Positions 8,979-18,132 of a stretch of 64,000 nt of DNA are shown piece after piece. Position 1 is the stretch's first letter. Every line of letters begins with the position of its first letter. The DNA is from DATARH01 sp963847345 (GTDB lineage: Bacteria; Pseudomonadota; Alphaproteobacteria; ATCC43930; CGMCC-115725): positions 62,001-126,000 of the forward strand of contig CAWJZU010000016.1 of NCBI GenBank assembly GCA_963847345.1, in the 5' to 3' direction. The notes under the pieces are model-generated. The model worked only from the letters and a program-made list of their open reading frames with translations, made no database searches and was not told where the DNA came from. Made by a program: the position numbers and the translations under genes.

Positions 8979-10049
8979 TTAATGTCCTAATCCAAATGTA
9001 GAACGCAACGCTGCCCGGGGTGGTGATACGGCGGTCTTGGGGATCGTGCCGGGACGGGGCCATTCCGACCGCTCGTCGAAAAACCACTCGGCCCGTTCCG
9101 TGCCACGGTGAATCAGGCGCTGTATCAGCTCACGACTGCGGTCGAGCTTCGATGAAGTGTCGAGAGCCTCGATACCGAGCTCGACCACCCGCACCTTGAT
9201 CTCCTGGTAGCGCTCGGCAAGCGCTGGATAAGCGCGACGCAAATCGTTGATCTTGGATATAAAGTAAAGCTCCTGCCCGAGCGACAAATTACCGGAAAGC
9301 TCATTCCGGCGGTCGATGATCTCGGATATCGCTCGGGGTTCGGTGCGCCGGCGCTGCGGATTTATCTGCACGACCCAGATTTCCTCGGGCTTTTCCTGCA
9401 GATCCATGAATTCCCGCACCGGCGGGTTGGTGGAAAAGAGGCCGTCCCAATAGAGCTTCCCGTCCGCGTTGACGGCGCGGAACAGCGGTGGGACCGCGGC
9501 CGACGCAATCACGTCGTCGTACGTCAATGTCTCTCCCTGAAACACAACACGCTCGCCGGCAAGGATATCGGTCGCTCCGATCAGCAATTTCGGTCGCGCC
9601 CGACGGCCGGGATCGACCGGGAGATTCTCAAGTGCGAGATGCGCCGCGAGCAATTCGCGCAACCGAGGTTCGGCGACCGGTGCATAAGAATAGGGGCTGA
9701 CCTCCGCGGTAAAGGGGGCTCGCGCCAGCGAGACGCTCCAGAAATTGGTCCAGGCGTCCAGGAGATCATGGACTTCCAGGTCATTCCAGAAGGCGAGGAG
9801 GCGCCGCGCGGCATCGTCCGGACCATCCGCCCCGCCCGCGATCAGCCCCGCCCAGGCAAGCGAGGCGCAGACGGCGCCGCCCGAGGTTCCGCTCAGCGCG
9901 ACCAGCCGGAAGCGGTCCCGCAGATCGGGGCCGAGCGACTTGCATAGAACTCCCGCGACGAAAGCCGCATGGCTGCCGCCGCCTTGACATGCAATCGCTA
10001 CTCGCGGAGTTCGCGAGATGCGCTGATCTTCTGCCGTAGGGTCTGTCAT
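8979..10049 (-). CDS. Patatin-like phospholipase
   Basis: An intact 356-residue protein. The oxyanion loop CQGGGSHAAF, the nucleophile elbow GTSGG and the catalytic Asp motif YWDGLFSTNPP are in the normal order for a Ser-Asp dyad lipid acyl hydrolase. The C-terminal third is rich in charged helices (SEIIDRRNELSGN onward). No signal peptide is visible. It is the last gene of a minus-strand run that starts near 15.4 kb, but 82 bases separate it from the dioxygenase gene, so its membership of that operon is uncertain. Confidence 0.9.
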   Translation of the reverse strand: MTDPTAEDQRISRTPRVAIACQGGGSHAAFVAGVLCKSLGPDLRDRFRLVALSGTSGGAVCASLAWAGLIAGGADGPDDAARRLLAFWNDLEVHDLLDAWTNFWSVSLARAPFTAEVSPYSYAPVAEPRLRELLAAHLALENLPVDPGRRARPKLLIGATDILAGERVVFQGETLTYDDVIASAAVPPLFRAVNADGKLYWDGLFSTNPPVREFMDLQEKPEEIWVVQINPQRRRTEPRAISEIIDRRNELSGNLSLGQELYFISKINDLRRAYPALAERYQEIKVRVVELGIEALDTSSKLDRSRELIQRLIHRGTERAEWFFDERSEWPRPGTIPKTAVSPPRAALRSTFGLGH

Positions 10050-10131
10050 TTCGCACGCTCTATCACACGGTTTCGCCTGGCTTGAAACTCACGTCCGGCG
10101 CAGGCCCGTTCCGCGGCGTCGCCGGCGAGCG

Positions 10132-10611
10132 TCAAAGCGGCGCCGCGAGCAGTGTCGGGACCGCGAACGTGTCAAGCAGCACCAGCTTTTCGGCGAAGCG
10201 CAGCTCTTGTCCCGCGCGCCCCAGGCGGTCGCGGTAGAGGCCGGTCGCGAACAGTCGGGTCTCGCCCTCCTGGTCGGTCTGATAGACCGCGAACGGCGCC
10301 TCGATCTCGATCCGACCGGCGTCGGCGGCGACAATCCGGGGCAGACCGATCAGGTGCCGGCTGGTATGGAGATTGTACTTGTTGGCTTGGCGCAGCGCCA
10401 TGATGCGGTCGTCGAGCATCGCCCGGCTGTCGCACAGGATCAGCGCGACCGGCAGGCCGGCGTCTTGGTTTTCGCGCGGCACGACGGCATAGCAGCACTC
10501 GGCGGCAAACAGCGCGAGCCAGTCGTCGTAGCGGCCGAGATCGAGCAGCCCGCCGTATTCCGCCAGCAGCGCCTGGATCGCGAACTGCTCCACGACGGCC
10601 ACCGAAATCAC
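10132..10611 (-). CDS. Aromatic-ring-hydroxylating dioxygenase, beta subunit
   Basis: 159 residues with the NTF2-like fold of small dioxygenase subunits: a helical start (VVEQFAIQALLAEYGGLLD), RYDDWLALFA, and the later HTSRHLIGLPRI strand. It is the structural partner of the Rieske alpha subunit, whose stop codon overlaps its ATG by 4 bases. The substrate cannot be told from this subunit. No ferredoxin or reductase gene is nearby. Confidence 0.88.
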   Translation of the reverse strand: MISVAVVEQFAIQALLAEYGGLLDLGRYDDWLALFAAECCYAVVPRENQDAGLPVALILCDSRAMLDDRIMALRQANKYNLHTSRHLIGLPRIVAADAGRIEIEAPFAVYQTDQEGETRLFATGLYRDRLGRAGQELRFAEKLVLLDTFAVPTLLAAPL

Positions 10612-11867
10612 CGCACGGCACCCTCGGGCTCGATGCCGAGCAGTTCCGCGTAATAGGACCAGAACCCGCGCAGCGGGACATCGTTGACCCGGTAGTCGCG
10701 GTCCGAAATCGGGCCGGCGCCGCCCAGTTCGATAATGCTCGTGCGGTCGGGGTCGGGGCGCGAGGCGCGTTGCACGATCTCGATCGCCTCGCCATCCTCC
10801 ATCGACACGAGTCCCGCCGGGCCGACCAGATTCGCCTGCCGCAGCCTGTGCGCCGTCATTTCGGGCGGATCGTCCTCGTAGCCGAGAAGCGTCTGGTGCA
10901 CCTCGACCATATCGACCCCGCGCGGACGGATCTGGCGCATCGCGAGGCTGTTGCTGATGACCGCCAGCACCGTTCCCGGAAAAATCGACGTAATGATCAG
11001 GTTCAGCCGATCGCTCCTGTCCGGATGGAACTTGACCAGTTCGGGCTCGCGCAAGGTCAGGAAGTCGTTGCGGATACGGGCGCTGTTGTAGGCGCTGCGG
11101 GCCGCGTCCTCCGTATCGCTGTCGGCCTCGGCCCAGGTGATATTGTGGCGATGGCGCGGGTCCATCCTGACCCCGCCGACCTGCGTCGCGCGGTCGAGCC
11201 CGAATGTGACGAGGAATTCGTGCAAGAGGCTCGCGTGATAATTGTCGCGCGTGTTCTCGGCGTAGAGCTTCCAGTTGGCGCGAATACGCTGCCTGGTGTA
11301 GCCGAGCACCGTTATCGGCTTGTGCAGGATGCGCCTGATCTCGGTGGCGATCGGCGCGCCGAGATAGTCGTCGAGCGGCTCGGCGTCCTCGGCCAGCGTG
11401 CCGAAGATCGCGCCGTTGATGCTGCCGAGGCGCAGCTGTTGCAAGCCATGCCGGCTCATATCGAATGAAGGGTCGAGCCCGCCCTTACCGCGCACGCCCC
11501 GGCGGAATGGAATTCCGGTCAGACTGCCGTCGAGACCATAGCACCACTGGTGATAGATGCAGACATGCTCGGCCGCGTTTCCGCTCGTTTCGCGCCGCAC
11601 CAGGGCGCCGCGATGGGCACAGCGGTTGACGAACGCCTTGACCTCGCCGCCGCGGTCGCGGTTGACAATAACAGGCGTGTCGCCGAGCCAGGCGGCGCGG
11701 AAGTCGCCCGGATCGGGGATCTCGGCGTCGAGCACCAGATAATTCCATACCGGGCCGCGGAAGATCGCCTCCTGTTCGCGGGCGTAAAGCTCGGGGTCGT
11801 GATAAAGCCGATAGGGAACCCGGCTGTAGTCAAGCTTCGACCAGATCGCAGCGTCGATCATTGCCAT
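10608..11867 (-). CDS. Aromatic-ring-hydroxylating dioxygenase, alpha subunit (Rieske)
   Basis: An intact 419-residue catalytic subunit. The N-terminal Rieske domain binds a [2Fe-2S] cluster with CAHRG and CIYHQW (C-x-H then C-x2-H). The catalytic domain has the mononuclear iron site AENTRDNYHASLLHEF (Asp and two His). Such enzymes put two oxygens on an aromatic ring using electrons from a separate reductase. It is co-transcribed with the beta subunit through a 4-base overlap. The nearby PEP-mutase-like gene and the tandem paralogues could belong to the same pathway, but that is only positional inference. Confidence 0.9.
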   Translation of the reverse strand: MAMIDAAIWSKLDYSRVPYRLYHDPELYAREQEAIFRGPVWNYLVLDAEIPDPGDFRAAWLGDTPVIVNRDRGGEVKAFVNRCAHRGALVRRETSGNAAEHVCIYHQWCYGLDGSLTGIPFRRGVRGKGGLDPSFDMSRHGLQQLRLGSINGAIFGTLAEDAEPLDDYLGAPIATEIRRILHKPITVLGYTRQRIRANWKLYAENTRDNYHASLLHEFLVTFGLDRATQVGGVRMDPRHRHNITWAEADSDTEDAARSAYNSARIRNDFLTLREPELVKFHPDRSDRLNLIITSIFPGTVLAVISNSLAMRQIRPRGVDMVEVHQTLLGYEDDPPEMTAHRLRQANLVGPAGLVSMEDGEAIEIVQRASRPDPDRTSIIELGGAGPISDRDYRVNDVPLRGFWSYYAELLGIEPEGAVR

Positions 11868-12058
11868 TCCGTCCCGCGCGCGATGAGCGATTTCATTTTA
11901 ACGCGAATTCGCCGCAATAGGTCGTTTTTGCTTGGGGGTGGGCCAATTTTGAGCAGCATCAAAATAGCAATTCTTTCTTGAACACTTTTGTCGGTGCCTG
12001 CCCGGCGCTGATCCCGAGAGCGACGAAGCGCCGGCGGAGCCGAGCGGCCGCGGCCGCT

Positions 12059-12994
12059 CTATTTTGCTTCCCGCGCTTTCTGGGCTCTCGAATGACGCAC
12101 CAACCCCAAAATAAGGGCATATTGTTGCAGACTACGTACCCACACGGAAGCGGGCGACTGTCGCCGGTGGAACTGGTATCGTACCCAGCTGTGCAACAGC
12201 TGCCGCCACAGCCAACGCGGCACGCCGAACCACAGCGGCCCACCACGGCTATGACCGAAAAAGGCAAGCGTTTCGGCGTAACCTGCAAAATATCGGGCAA
12301 TGTAGCCCGTTGTCTGGCGATCGTGGCCAATGCGATGCCCCACTTTAGCGGCTGGGACCCAGTACCCGATTTTGCCCGAGCGCAAGATGCGCTGGATGAC
12401 CTGCGTTTCCTCGCCGAGACGCCGGCGCCCTGGCCCATATCCAAGTTCCGGATTGTAACGAAATCTGCGCTGCTCTGTCGTGCGAATTGCGAAGTTCGCG
12501 CCGTAAGGGAGGCGCCCTTCGGCGACGGAGAGCGCTAGCGGCGTGTCGCCGAAATCGCGAACAGCATACGGATCGCGGAGCAGCGCCTCGGCTTCAAGGA
12601 CCCATTTGACAACAGGCGCTTCATAGTGCGGAAGGATCGGGCCGCCGAACACCGCCGCCTCCGGCCAGCGGCGAAAGGCTTCAACGTAGGCGGCGAGCCA
12701 GGCCGGATCGACGATTACGTCATCATCGGTCCAAACGATGTAATGACCGCGCGCGGCGGTGACGGCGCGGTTGCGGGCATTCGAGACGCCCCGCTGAGGC
12801 TCGAACTCGCGTCGCACTGGCAGCCGTCCGGCAAAACCGGCGATGACCTCGTCGGTGCGGTCCGTGCAGCCATTGTTGACAACGACCAACTCCCAATCGA
12901 GATCAGCCACCACCCGCATCGCGGCCAACGATTCGAGTGTCAGTCGCAGCGACTCGGCTCGGTTCAAAGTGCAGATAGCGACTGTTATCAGCAT
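12059..12994 (-). CDS. Glycosyltransferase family 2
   Basis: About 311 residues from ATG 12994, chosen because the GT-A fold begins there (MLITVAICTLNRAESL). The nucleotide-sugar site is seen in VVVNNGCTDRTDEV, GVSNARNRAV and the metal-binding VWTDDDVIVDP. The C-terminal part (WRQLLHSWVRYQFHRR) is basic and amphipathic and could touch the membrane. The acceptor is unknown. It lies alone between the dioxygenase and the paralogue pair, with about 190 bases on each side. Confidence 0.88.
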   Translation of the reverse strand: MLITVAICTLNRAESLRLTLESLAAMRVVADLDWELVVVNNGCTDRTDEVIAGFAGRLPVRREFEPQRGVSNARNRAVTAARGHYIVWTDDDVIVDPAWLAAYVEAFRRWPEAAVFGGPILPHYEAPVVKWVLEAEALLRDPYAVRDFGDTPLALSVAEGRLPYGANFAIRTTEQRRFRYNPELGYGPGRRRLGEETQVIQRILRSGKIGYWVPAAKVGHRIGHDRQTTGYIARYFAGYAETLAFFGHSRGGPLWFGVPRWLWRQLLHSWVRYQFHRRQSPASVWVRSLQQYALILGLVRHSRAQKAREAK

Positions 12995-13207
12995 CTCCGC
13001 CGTCGCCCGTCTGCACCACTGGACCATAAATCATCGCGAATTCGCATGATCGCGCCGACCGAGGAATGACCGGCGCCAGACACGAGCTGATGTCCGACTG
13101 GAGCCGAACGAAATCGTATTAAACGCGCAAGCCCCTCATCAGCTTCAGTGCTTTGTACGGCTCGGACGCACGAACCCGGGAAAGAATGCAACGATGACGC
13201 CGCGCCT

Positions 13208-13876
13208 TCATCTCGGGAAAATACGCCGGTAGACGCCCGGCGAACCGACGTCGTGGCGCAGGTTCGGCGACATCCGCCGGGTCCACGGATTACTCGCACG
13301 CGCCTTGCTCCAGGCCTCGCTCTCCGGCACCTGGGCGTGTTCGAATTCGTACAGCGTCAGATATTTCGGCTGCCCTTCGACGGCGATAAAGCGGCGCGCG
13401 CGCAGAACCCCCGGCACGGTTAAATAAGTCGGGATATAGACCGTGTTGTACCAGTCGTTGAACTCCTCCTCGACCGCGGCCGGGATGTCGATCCGACCCA
13501 TCTGCAGGACCGGAGCCATCTCCATTGTCTGCTCGATCGGGTTGGTGTGTACCGGGAAGATCTGGCGATAGGCGTTGCGCAGGAAATTGCGCCCGACGCG
13601 GCTGGTGCCGATCTTCGCGCGCTCGGGTGATGGCTGGTATTTCACCGCGTCGAGATAGGCCGCGCTGCGCAGCACGTTGTGGTCCTCAAGCTCGTAGATC
13701 GCGAGGTATTTCGGCCCGCCCTTGAGCGCGACATACCGCCCGGCGCTGAGAAAACCCGGCACCGCCAGCAGCTTTGCGATATGCTCTTCGTCATACCAGC
13801 GATTAAATTCCGCCTCGTATTGCTCGTCGATGTCGGTCCACACCATCAACAGGCCGGTGCCGCGCGTTTTCGCCAT
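13208..13876 (-). CDS. Two-domain dimeric alpha+beta-barrel-like protein (DUF4286-like), copy 1
   Basis: 222 residues from ATG 13876, preceded by GGAGGAAC. The same block occurs twice inside the protein: EFNRWYDEEHIAKLLAVPGF with GRYVALKGGPKYLAIYELED, then EFNDWYNTVYIPTYLTVPG with RRFIAVEGQPKYLTLYEFE. This W-Y-x-x-x-H/Y-I-P pattern resembles EthD/DUF4286-type ferredoxin-like barrels, whose roles are mostly unknown. A paralogue lies 20 bases upstream on the same strand. Tandem internal and external duplication suggests a four-module group acting with the neighbouring catabolic enzymes. Confidence 0.75.
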   Translation of the reverse strand: MAKTRGTGLLMVWTDIDEQYEAEFNRWYDEEHIAKLLAVPGFLSAGRYVALKGGPKYLAIYELEDHNVLRSAAYLDAVKYQPSPERAKIGTSRVGRNFLRNAYRQIFPVHTNPIEQTMEMAPVLQMGRIDIPAAVEEEFNDWYNTVYIPTYLTVPGVLRARRFIAVEGQPKYLTLYEFEHAQVPESEAWSKARASNPWTRRMSPNLRHDVGSPGVYRRIFPR

Positions 13877-13896
13877 CGTTGTTCCTCCGCTGTCGC

Positions 13897-14529
13897 CTAT
13901 GCGCGGGCGTAGGGTCGGCAGACAAAGCGCAGCCGGTTGCTGATCCGGTCGCGCACGCGCTGCGGCATTGGAGTTGACGCGCTGGCCTGTTTCCATTCCG
14001 CCGAGTCGACAACGCCCGGCGATGCCAGGTGGTAAAGCGCGGTGTATTTCGTGCTGCCGGTGCTCGTCCGAAAACGCCGCGCGCACAGCACCCCGGGGAC
14101 ACGCGCCAGCGCGGGAACATGCTCGGTGTCGTACCAGGCATTGAACGCGGTCTCGTCCTCTGCCGCCGGGGTCATTCCGACCAGCAGCAGCCCGCCGGCG
14201 TTGCTCGGCGCGATCGCGTCGCCCGGGAGGATCTGCTCGCCTTCGTAGCGCGTCAGGCTCTTGCGGAAACGCCCGGTGCGTTTTGTCCACGGAGACGAGT
14301 TCGCGCCGGCGATCGCCAGATACGGCGGGCTGTGCAGGACCCCGACCGTATCGAGATCGTAGGTGGCGACCGAGATCTTCGGGTTTTCGACGTCGATCCA
14401 GCGCTCCGCGTTGATAAAGCCGGGAATGCGCAGCCGTTCCGGTATGTGCTCCAGATCGTACCAGTCGTGAAACTCGTCCTCGGGGCAGGCCGAGAAATCC
14501 ATCGCCGCGATCAGCACGCCTTTTGCCAT
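13897..14529 (-). CDS. Two-domain dimeric alpha+beta-barrel-like protein (DUF4286-like), copy 2
   Basis: 210 residues, paralogous to the next gene downstream. The repeated block is FHDWYDLEHIPERLRIPGF with ERWIDVENPKISVATYDLD, then FNAWYDTEHVPALARVPG with RRFRTSTGSTKYTALYHLA. The conserved W-Y-D-x-E-H-x-P residues suggest a binding or weakly catalytic barrel. The function is unknown. The start at 14529 is preceded by AGGAGGAGAC on the minus strand. The PEP-mutase-like gene lies 60 bases upstream in the same direction. Confidence 0.75.
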   Translation of the reverse strand: MAKGVLIAAMDFSACPEDEFHDWYDLEHIPERLRIPGFINAERWIDVENPKISVATYDLDTVGVLHSPPYLAIAGANSSPWTKRTGRFRKSLTRYEGEQILPGDAIAPSNAGGLLLVGMTPAAEDETAFNAWYDTEHVPALARVPGVLCARRFRTSTGSTKYTALYHLASPGVVDSAEWKQASASTPMPQRVRDRISNRLRFVCRPYARA

Positions 14530-14589
14530 GGCAGGGTCTCCTCCTTCAATCGGCTCACTCTAATCCTCGGGATCGCAGGGCCGCCAGCC

Positions 14590-15414
14590 CTAGTCGCGCA
14601 GGAACGCGTTCATATCGGGGGTGGCGAGCGAGGTGTCGAGATAGCCAAACGTGCCCTGCTCGCGCACCTCCTTCGCGGCGTTCATGAGCCCGGTCATCGC
14701 CGCGCGATAGAGCGAGGTCGCGAGGCTGATCCGCTTCACTCCGGCTGTCGCCAGGGCCGCGACGGTGAACGACCTGCCCTTGATGCCGACCATGAAATTG
14801 AACGGTTTGCCGACCGCCGCGCACACGGCACGGACTGCGTCCAAATCCGGCAGCCCCGGCGCCATCAGCGCGTCCGCGCCTGCCGCCTCGTAGGCTTTCA
14901 GCCGCTTGATCGTGTCGTCGAGATCGGGCCGCCCGCGCAAAAAATTTTCGGTCCGGCCGGTCAGCGTAAACGGAAACGGCAGCGCCCGCGCCGCCGCGGC
15001 CGCAGCCGCGATCCGCTCCGTCGCATGGCCGAACTCGAAAATCGGCGCGTCCGGGTTGCCGCTGGCGTCCTCGATCGAGCAGCCGACCAGCCCGGCATCG
15101 GCCGCAAGCTGGATCGTTTGCGCCACGATTTCGGGCGTGTCTCCGAACCCCTTTTCCAGATCGGCCGAGACCGGCAGGTCGGTGGCCTCGCAGATCACAC
15201 GCGCCTGCGCCATCGCCTCGTCGCGCGTGACGCGGCCGTCGCGCCGCCCCAGCAAGCCCGCCGACGCCCCGCTCGATGTCGCCAGCGCCGGAAACCCGAG
15301 CGCTTCCATCATCCGCGCCGAACCGCCATCCCATACATTGGCGACAACGAAAGCGTCGGGTGCCCCGTGCAGCGCGCGGAATTGCGTTGCCTTGTCGAGC
15401 TGTGTCACGGGCAT
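14590..15414 (-). CDS. Isocitrate lyase/phosphoenolpyruvate mutase family protein
   Basis: An intact 274-residue TIM-barrel enzyme. The magnesium site is SADLEKGFGD and SIEDASGNPDAP; the strand start VVANVWDGGSARMMEALGF and TSSGASAGLLG are family marks. Members include oxaloacetate decarboxylase, methylisocitrate lyase-like and phosphonate enzymes. The isocitrate lyase KKCGH-type catalytic loop is not seen, so C-C cleavage or decarboxylation of a small oxoacid is more likely than classical isocitrate lysis. It heads a minus-strand run with the paralogue pair. Confidence 0.85.
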   Translation of the reverse strand: MPVTQLDKATQFRALHGAPDAFVVANVWDGGSARMMEALGFPALATSSGASAGLLGRRDGRVTRDEAMAQARVICEATDLPVSADLEKGFGDTPEIVAQTIQLAADAGLVGCSIEDASGNPDAPIFEFGHATERIAAAAAAARALPFPFTLTGRTENFLRGRPDLDDTIKRLKAYEAAGADALMAPGLPDLDAVRAVCAAVGKPFNFMVGIKGRSFTVAALATAGVKRISLATSLYRAAMTGLMNAAKEVREQGTFGYLDTSLATPDMNAFLRD

Positions 15415-15596
15415 ACCACTTCTCCTTTATCGAGCGACGGCTCGCTCTGAGTTGCGACGTCGCCGAGGTCATGCAGCATATCGCCTGCCGATTCAAATCC
15501 GCTGATAACCGGCGCTGCGGTCCGCGAATTCTGCTGTGTCGGCCGGTTCCCGGCGCAAGCATCCTGAACCAGAAATTCGCAGCATCACCCCAACCT

Positions 15597-15684
15597 GTCA
15601 TTGCGAGAAGCCGAAGGCGACGAAGCAACCCCGCGTCGATCGGGACTCGACTGAGGGGGATTGCTTCGCTCCGCTCGCAATGAC
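15597..15684. repeat. Dispersed palindromic element (GTCATTGCGAG family)
   Basis: GTCATTGCGAG with GACGAAGCAA on the left mirrors TTGCTTCGCTCC with CTCGCAATGAC on the right, giving a long imperfect hairpin of 88 bases. This is a familiar alphaproteobacterial dispersed palindrome. It fills the middle of the 309-base gap between two divergently transcribed genes; the rest of that gap holds nothing I can name. Confidence 0.8.
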
Positions 15685-15723
15685 GAGAATGGGCGTTGGG
15701 TCTCATTGGCAGCAGGGACGGGC

Positions 15724-18063
15724 ATGAGCGTTCTGGCGATCGGGCAGAGAGTGCCGCGCGAGGAAGATTTCCGGCTGCTGACCGGGCGCGGACGCTACGT
15801 CGAGGACGTGTCGGCGATCGGCGCCAAGGGAGAACCGCCGGGGCGCGGCTATGTCGTGCGCTCGCCGCACGCGCATGCCCGGATCGTGTCGATCGACGCG
15901 GAGCAGGCGCGCGTCGCGCCGGGGGTGCTCGCGGTGCTGACCGGCGCCGAGCTCGCGCGGCGCGGTCTTGGCACGCTGCGGCCGCTGATCCCGCGCCGCA
16001 AGAGGAACGGCGCGCCGGCTTATGTCTGCCCGCTTCCGCTGCTGGCACGGGACCGCGTGCGCCATGTCGGCCAGCCGGTCGCGTTCATCGTCGCGGAGAC
16101 GCTGGACCAGGCGAAGGATGCCGCCGAGCTGCTCGCGATCGACTACGAAACGCTGCCGGCTGTCGTTTCGGCCGAGGCGGCGGCGTCGCCCGGCGCGCCC
16201 GCGGTGTGGGACGACAACCCTGGCAACGAAGCCTTCACGGTCGAGGCCGGCGACAAGGCCGCCACCGACGCCGCCTTCGCGCGCGCCGCGCGCATCGTGC
16301 GGCACAGGATCGTCCTCAACCGGGTGACTGCGAACAGCATGGAGCCGCGCGGCTGCCTCGCGCAGTACGATCGCGGCGAAGACCGCTACACAATCCGCTG
16401 CACCGTGCAGTCGGTGCACCAGATCCGGGCGGCGCTGGCCGGGCAGATCTTTCGGGTACCGCACCATCAGTTGCGCGTCGTGTGCGACACGATGGGCGGC
16501 GGCTTTGGCATGAAGGGCGGCTGCTATCCCGAATACGGGCTGTCGCTGTGGGCGTCGGAAGCAGTGGGGCGTCCGGTGCGCTGGGTCGCCGAGCGCGGCG
16601 AGGGGCTGCAGAGCGACGAGCAGGCGCGCGGCAGCGTCGTCGAGGCGGAACTGGCACTCGGGCCGGACGGCAAATTCCTCGCGCTGCGCACCCGCTGGGT
16701 GTCGTCGATTGGCGCCTATTATTCGACCGACCGGCCGACGATACCGCTGACGATCGGCATGGGGTGTCTGGTCAATACCTATACGTTCGAGGCGGTGCAC
16801 GCCGAGGTCACGGCGGTGCTGACCAACACGATGACCACCGCGCCCTATCGCGGCGGCAGCCGGCCCGAGCCGATCTACGTCGTCGAGAGCATCATCGACA
16901 AGGCAGCCCGGGAATTGGGCATCGACCCGGCTGAATTGCGCCGCCGCAACACGATCCCGGCGAGCGCGATGCCATACGAGACGCCGATGCGGCAAACGTA
17001 CGACAGCGGCGACTTCGCGAAAAACCTACGCGACGCGCTGGAGTTGGCGTCCTATGACCGGATCGCGGAAAGGCGGGCGGAGGTGCGCGACCGCGGCAAG
17101 CTGCTCGGCATCGGCCTTGCGACGACAGTGGCGGCGACCGGCGGGCGCGATTACGAGCACGCCGAGATCCGCTTCGATCCGGCCGGCGGCGTCGTGCTGC
17201 TGACCGGCAGCATGGACCACGGCCAGGGCCACGCGACGACTTTCAAGCAGGTGCTGTCGGAGAAGCTCGGCATCGACGCGGATAAAATTCGCTACCGCTG
17301 GGGCGACAGCGATCTCGTGACGATGGGGATCGGGACGTTCGGCTCGCGCTCGGCCCAGCTCGCCGGCTCGGCGATCGTCGGCGCCGCCGACCGGCTGATC
17401 GATAAGGGGCGGCAGATCGCGGCGCATATGATGGAGGCGGCTTCCGACGACATCGTGTTCGAGCGCGGCCGGTTTCTGATCGCCGGCACCGACCGCGCGG
17501 TGCCGATCGACGAGGTCGCGCGCCGGGCGTTCCAGTCGTCGCTTCTGCCGGACGACATCGAGGTCGGGTTTACCGAGCGCTCGAATTTCGGGCCGGAAAA
17601 CGCCGCGACGTTTCCGTCCGGCGCGCATGTCTGCGAGGTCGAGATCGACCCCGACACCGGCGAGGTCGCGCTAACCCGCTACTGCGCGGTCGACGATGTC
17701 GGGACGATGCTGAACCCGCTTCTGTGCGAGGGACAGATCCACGGCGGCATCGTCCAGGGGATCGGCCAGGTGCTGCTTGAAAACCTGGTCTACGACCCTG
17801 AAAACGGGCAGCTGCTATCCGGCTCGTTCCTGGATTACGCGATGCCGCGGGCCGACAATTTCTGCCGCTTCGAGCTGCGCGAGAACGCGACGCCGACCGA
17901 CCGCAACCCGCTCGGCGTCAAGGGCGTCGGCGAGGCCGGCACAATCGGCGCGATCCCGGCGGTGATGAACGCGATCAACGACGCGCTCGCCTCGGCCGGC
18001 GCACCGGCGATCGAGATGCCGGCCACGGCCGAGAAGGTGTGGCGCGCGCTGTGGCGGCGATGA
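15724..18063 (+). CDS. Xanthine dehydrogenase/CoxL family molybdenum-binding large subunit
   Basis: An intact 779-residue large subunit of a molybdenum hydroxylase. Cofactor-site motifs are MGGGFGMKGG, APYRGGSRPEPIY and the catalytic Glu loop GVKGVGEAGTIGAI near the C-terminus. The AYRCSFR signature of form I CO dehydrogenase is absent, so the substrate is probably an N-heterocycle or aldehyde. The start at 15724 begins the usual MSVLAIGQ-x-VPREED. The FAD (CoxM) and 2Fe-2S (CoxS) subunits are not in this window, which is unusual. It is followed 69 bases later by the N-acetyltransferase gene. Confidence 0.9.
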   Translation: MSVLAIGQRVPREEDFRLLTGRGRYVEDVSAIGAKGEPPGRGYVVRSPHAHARIVSIDAEQARVAPGVLAVLTGAELARRGLGTLRPLIPRRKRNGAPAYVCPLPLLARDRVRHVGQPVAFIVAETLDQAKDAAELLAIDYETLPAVVSAEAAASPGAPAVWDDNPGNEAFTVEAGDKAATDAAFARAARIVRHRIVLNRVTANSMEPRGCLAQYDRGEDRYTIRCTVQSVHQIRAALAGQIFRVPHHQLRVVCDTMGGGFGMKGGCYPEYGLSLWASEAVGRPVRWVAERGEGLQSDEQARGSVVEAELALGPDGKFLALRTRWVSSIGAYYSTDRPTIPLTIGMGCLVNTYTFEAVHAEVTAVLTNTMTTAPYRGGSRPEPIYVVESIIDKAARELGIDPAELRRRNTIPASAMPYETPMRQTYDSGDFAKNLRDALELASYDRIAERRAEVRDRGKLLGIGLATTVAATGGRDYEHAEIRFDPAGGVVLLTGSMDHGQGHATTFKQVLSEKLGIDADKIRYRWGDSDLVTMGIGTFGSRSAQLAGSAIVGAADRLIDKGRQIAAHMMEAASDDIVFERGRFLIAGTDRAVPIDEVARRAFQSSLLPDDIEVGFTERSNFGPENAATFPSGAHVCEVEIDPDTGEVALTRYCAVDDVGTMLNPLLCEGQIHGGIVQGIGQVLLENLVYDPENGQLLSGSFLDYAMPRADNFCRFELRENATPTDRNPLGVKGVGEAGTIGAIPAVMNAINDALASAGAPAIEMPATAEKVWRALWRR

Positions 18064-18132
18064 TCGATCTTGATCCTGACGAGCAGTCCGGCCGATGTTG
18101 GCGCGGCTGCAACCTGTTGCCGGGATTGCGAA

